Positions 61,228 to 64,000 of a stretch of 64,000 nucleotides of DNA are shown piece by piece. Below the pieces are notes generated by a model. The model did no database searches, was not told where the DNA came from, and saw only the letters and a list, made by a program, of their open reading frames with translations. This stretch comes from Verrucomicrobiota bacterium. Its GTDB lineage: Bacteria > Verrucomicrobiota > Verrucomicrobiia > Limisphaerales > J093. A program made the translations under genes and the position numbers. Within the stretch, counting starts at the first letter, position 1, and each line of letters begins with the position of its first letter. The DNA lies in NCBI GenBank assembly GCA_016716505.1, contig JADJWF010000001.1, forward strand, positions 186,001-250,000, in the 5' to 3' direction.

Positions 61228-62958
61228 TCAGTGCATGCGGGTCACCCGCAGGACTTCCTCGACGGTGGTCTGCCCGGCGAACACCCGCCTCAGTCCGTCG
61301 GTGAACATGTCCTTCATCCCGCCCTCGCGGGCCAGCCGGGCAAACTCCTGCGCGCCCGCCCGGCGGACGATTGGCTCGTGAAACGGCGCGCCCACCGGCA
61401 TCCACTCGAAGATGCCCAGCCGGCCCCGGAAGCCCGTGTTCTTGCACGCCACACAACCGCGCCCGCGCCAGATCGGCGGCACCGGCCCGGCCGGGACGGG
61501 GACTTCCAGCCGGGTGAGCAGCGCGCCCGGATCGGCCACCGGCTCCTTGCAATGGTCGCACAAGCGGCGCACCAGGCGCTGGGCCAGAACGCCAATCAGA
61601 CTTTCCGGCAGGAGAAACGGCTCCACGCCCATGTCCACCAGTCGCGGGATGGCCCCCGGCGCGTCGTTCGTGTGGAGGGTCGTGAAGACCAGGTGCCCCG
61701 TCAGTGCGGCCCGGACCATGAGTTGCGCCGTCTCCGTGTCCCGTGTTTCGCCCACCAGGATGATGTCCGGATCCTGCCGCAGCAGCGTCCGCAGCCCCGC
61801 GCTGAAGGTCAGCCCGATCTCCTCGCGAATCTGGGTCTGCCGGATCCCGGGCATCCGGTACTCGATGGGGTCCTCGAGGGTGAACGTACTGACGTCGGTT
61901 CCGGACACCTCGCGCAGGATGGCGTACAGCGTTGTGGATTTGCCGCTGCCGGTGGGGCCGGTGACGATGATGACCCCGTGCGGCCGGTCAATGGCCGCCC
62001 GCACCGCGCGCTCCGTTTCCTCGGACATCCCCAGGCCGCTGATGCTCAGCAACTGCGCGTTCGAGTTGAGGATGCGGACCACGAGGTTTTCCCCGTAGGC
62101 GGTCGGCAACGCCGAAATGCGCAGGTTGATCTGCCGCCGCCCCACATACACCGTCGCCCGGCCGTCCTGGGGCAGCCGCGTCTCGGCCACGTCCATGTCC
62201 CCGAGGATCTTGACGCGGGTGGTTACCGGCGATTGCAGGCTCTTGGGGATGAGCACGTCGGGGTACAGTACGCCATCGAGCCGCACCCGGATGCGCATCA
62301 TCTTCTCCTCCGGCTCGAAGTGGATGTCGCTGGCCCCGATGTTGACCGCGCGGGTGATGATCTGATTGACGAGCCGGATGACCGGCGCTTCTTCCTGGCT
62401 GGCGGCCGCCAGATCCACCTCGGCCTTCGTCGCCAGGCGGGCCGAGAGGCTCTCCTCGGCCATGATCTGGTCAATGGACTCCTGGATCGTCTCGCTGCCC
62501 TGCTGGAGGCTGTCGAGGAAACTCAGGATGTCCTGCTCCGTGGCGACCACCACCTGGATGTGCAGGCCGGTCATTTGCGCCAGCGTGTCCATCGCCAGCA
62601 CGTCCATCGGATCTGCCACCGCGACCGTCAGGGAGCCGTTGACCCGGGAGACGGGCAGCACCCGCAGGCGCCGGCAGACGTCCAGCGGCACCAGATCGAG
62701 CACCGCCTGATCAATCATCAGCTTGTTCAGGCTGACGAGCTCGGCCTGGGCCTCCTGGGCGAGGAACCGCGAAAGCTGATCCCCGCCCACGAGACCCAGC
62801 TCGACCAGGATCGAGCCAAAGGCGCCGCCGCGCCGGCGCTGCTCGCGGAAGGCCAGCTCAAGCTGGCCCTCGGTGATCAGCCCGGCGGCAATCAGCCGCT
62901 CGCCCAGCGCCGTCGTGGGGGAGGGGGGAGCGGTTGGGGTTTGGTGGGTGGTGCGCAT
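61228..62958 (-). CDS. GspE/PilB-type assembly ATPase
   Basis: A 576-residue hexameric ATPase from ATG 62958. An MshEN/N1 domain (residues about 18-150) precedes the core, in which Walker A is GPTGSGKST near residues 334-342, the Asp box is TLEDPIEYR at 360-368, and Walker B is DIILVGETRD at 398-407. C467-x2-C470 and C502-x2-C505 form the zinc-binding CxxC pair of GspE/PilB. It powers pilus or pseudopilus assembly. The literal reading from 63024 adds 22 residues that are probably not translated, because a strong hairpin lies just upstream of 62958. Confidence 0.93.
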   Translation of the reverse strand: MRTTHQTPTAPPSPTTALGERLIAAGLITEGQLELAFREQRRRGGAFGSILVELGLVGGDQLSRFLAQEAQAELVSLNKLMIDQAVLDLVPLDVCRRLRVLPVSRVNGSLTVAVADPMDVLAMDTLAQMTGLHIQVVVATEQDILSFLDSLQQGSETIQESIDQIMAEESLSARLATKAEVDLAAASQEEAPVIRLVNQIITRAVNIGASDIHFEPEEKMMRIRVRLDGVLYPDVLIPKSLQSPVTTRVKILGDMDVAETRLPQDGRATVYVGRRQINLRISALPTAYGENLVVRILNSNAQLLSISGLGMSEETERAVRAAIDRPHGVIIVTGPTGSGKSTTLYAILREVSGTDVSTFTLEDPIEYRMPGIRQTQIREEIGLTFSAGLRTLLRQDPDIILVGETRDTETAQLMVRAALTGHLVFTTLHTNDAPGAIPRLVDMGVEPFLLPESLIGVLAQRLVRRLCDHCKEPVADPGALLTRLEVPVPAGPVPPIWRGRGCVACKNTGFRGRLGIFEWMPVGAPFHEPIVRRAGAQEFARLAREGGMKDMFTDGLRRVFAGQTTVEEVLRVTRMH

Positions 62959-62980
62959 TCCGGGGTGGCCGTTCGGCGCC

Positions 62981-63010
62981 GCCCGCCGGCCCCGGGTGAG
63001 GCCGGCGGGC
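62981..63010. promoter_or_regulatory. GC-rich hairpin just before the ATPase gene start
   Basis: GCCCGCCGGCC 62981-62991 and GGCCGGCGGGC 63000-63010 make a perfect 11-bp stem with an 8-base loop, 23 bases upstream of the ATPase ATG on the minus strand. No poly-U follows, so it might regulate translation or mark mRNA cleavage. Confidence 0.45.
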
Positions 63011-63202
63011 GCGGTGCGTCTCAACCGTCCAAAATCCGCGGTTGGAGGGGCCGCGCGCTCACTCCTCGCGTGGTGAGCTTGCCGTGGCCGTCTCGCCGGT
63101 GGCGCGGCGCGGGGGCCGACGCTTTTCGGCCGAAGTCTGCTGGCGCGATCGTTGCCACGGGTACCGAGGGAGGGGGAGGTCGCGTACGGCTTTACCGAGA
63201 CC

Positions 63203-63234
63203 GGCAGGCGGACTCAAAGGGAAGTCCGCCTGCC
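63203..63234. terminator. Perfect hairpin between the major pilin and the ATPase gene
   Basis: GGCAGGCGGACT 63203-63214 and AGTCCGCCTGCC 63223-63234, 12-bp stem, 8-base loop, about 45 bases past the pilin stop. No good U-tract follows on the minus strand. It may give partial termination or stabilise the pilin message, so that pilin is made in excess over the machine. Confidence 0.55.
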
Positions 63235-63278
63235 GTGAAGGGACTGACCCCAGCGTCAGCCCCGACCGTCAAAGGCAG

Positions 63279-63908
63279 TTACTTGTGGGCGAGGTAAACG
63301 CGAGTGTTGGCTTTGCCACCGGCGATTGTGTACACCACTCTGCCTTTGGTATCGGCAACCGCAGGGTTTTCTTCAGTCATGCCAGTTCCTGGGATGTCAT
63401 CGGCGGTTCCCAAGGTGCCGTCGGCACCGGCTGCCGTCGCGGTTCCGGGGCCGTCAATCCGCCGACTCAGTTCAATGGCGTCAGCAATCGCAATGGCACC
63501 GAGGTCAATGTACACGACTGTTCCGCTCGCGGCTGAGTTAGCTCCGCCCGTGCCGTCCAAGTTGTTGAATTTTGGTGCAGCCATGGCCGCCGCGTCCGCC
63601 GTCACCACATCCGATGTTGCTGCTCCAATCTTGGGCGTGAACGGGTTTTCCAAGTAACCTTGTGAAATCAATGTTTGGTCGAAGTCAGTCTGCGCCGCAG
63701 GAAAAGATCCCTGTTTGGCGAAGTAGCTCATTACGGCTGCCTTTACTCCGTTACAACTAGCGACTGTGTTGTTGTACCGCGATTCATCAATCGCGGCGAA
63801 GATCTTCGGGACCAAGATGGCCGCGAGGATCGCGATGACGGCCAGCACGCCCACCATTTCGATCAAGGTGAAGCCGTGGCGTTGTGGTTTGAGTTGTGGT
63901 GTCTTCAT
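63279..63908 (-). CDS. Major pilin / pseudopilin of the pilus operon
   Basis: A 209-residue prepilin; the leader RHGFTLIEMVGVLAVIAILAA has G-1, F+1 and E5. The body is rich in Ala, Gly, Asp and Thr (TLGTADDIPGTG may hold a calcium-binding or disordered loop) and lacks cysteine pairs. Its position as the first gene of the operon, followed by a hairpin, fits the major subunit. The region 5' of the start is A-rich and pyrimidine-poor on the coding strand, which may favour translation. Confidence 0.85.
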   Translation of the reverse strand: MKTPQLKPQRHGFTLIEMVGVLAVIAILAAILVPKIFAAIDESRYNNTVASCNGVKAAVMSYFAKQGSFPAAQTDFDQTLISQGYLENPFTPKIGAATSDVVTADAAAMAAPKFNNLDGTGGANSAASGTVVYIDLGAIAIADAIELSRRIDGPGTATAAGADGTLGTADDIPGTGMTEENPAVADTKGRVVYTIAGGKANTRVYLAHK

Positions 63909-64000
63909 ACCGTCTGACTTTGTAGGACTGTTTTTGTTGGGTTTGTTTTTGTTCGGGGCCGGGCACCCGCCCGGGCTACCCGCCTTCCCGCGGCCGAAGC

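Overview
The window is GC-rich, densely coded bacterial DNA that most likely comes from a Verrucomicrobiota genome, probably the Pedosphaera/Limisphaerales side. The evidence is a combination of gene families: a PSD1-type cytochrome/DUF1501 pair, pseudopilins with an H-X9-DG motif, PEP-CTERM proteins, large secreted LamG/Ig/lamin-tail proteins, Tat-exported Gfo/Idh/MocA and PQQ-propeller proteins, a squalene-hopene cyclase and futalosine-pathway menaquinone synthesis (MqnA). No sequence search was possible, so the taxonomy is an inference.

Layout. 1-5000: end of a DUF1080-like gene, a minus-strand xseA (frameshifted) plus YmdB-type phosphodiesterase pair, tRNA-Gly and tRNA-Ser, and dnaG. 5000-13400: minus-strand PEP-CTERM and small secreted genes, an ACT-domain protein, then an operon read GH2 glycosidase, PQQ-propeller, TlyA methyltransferase, NAD kinase, and a C39-like peptidase. 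13500-20300: squalene-hopene cyclase, MqnA, an oxidoreductase, a glycosyltransferase and an amidohydrolase. 20300-25450: a structured non-coding region with its own terminator, then the PSD1/DUF1501 pair (the second gene is frameshifted). 25488-30542: a LysR regulator divergent from an NCS1-like permease, then a LuxE-like/LuxC-like pair without luciferase.

30855-40216 holds two repeats of one arrangement: a large secreted Ig-containing protein followed by an H-X9-DG pseudopilin, with a lipoprotein and an OPA-type transporter between them. 40324-43548 is a compact 2-aminoethylphosphonate catabolic operon (phosphonatase-like hydrolase, PhnW, PbfA-like lyase). 43720-45074 pairs an Rrf2 Fe-S regulator with a one-heme secreted protein. 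45214-49440 holds an MFS transporter, a two-gene restriction-modification system of visibly lower GC, and a diverged fragment of the same MFS gene carrying a 36-bp palindromic insertion. 49617-63908 is one minus-strand gene train for a type IV pilus/type II secretion-like machine: major pilin, ATPase, platform protein, three large prepilins, a PilP-like protein, a propeller-like protein of unknown role, a PilM-PilN fusion, PilO-like protein and secretin, with a PEP-CTERM protein downstream.

The main points to follow up are the shared C-terminal module of three secreted proteins, the secreted-protein/pseudopilin pairing, the unusual pilus operon, the candidate structured RNA at 20421-20636, and the restriction-modification insertion. 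Two single-base frameshifts in G runs may be assembly errors and need checking against reads.
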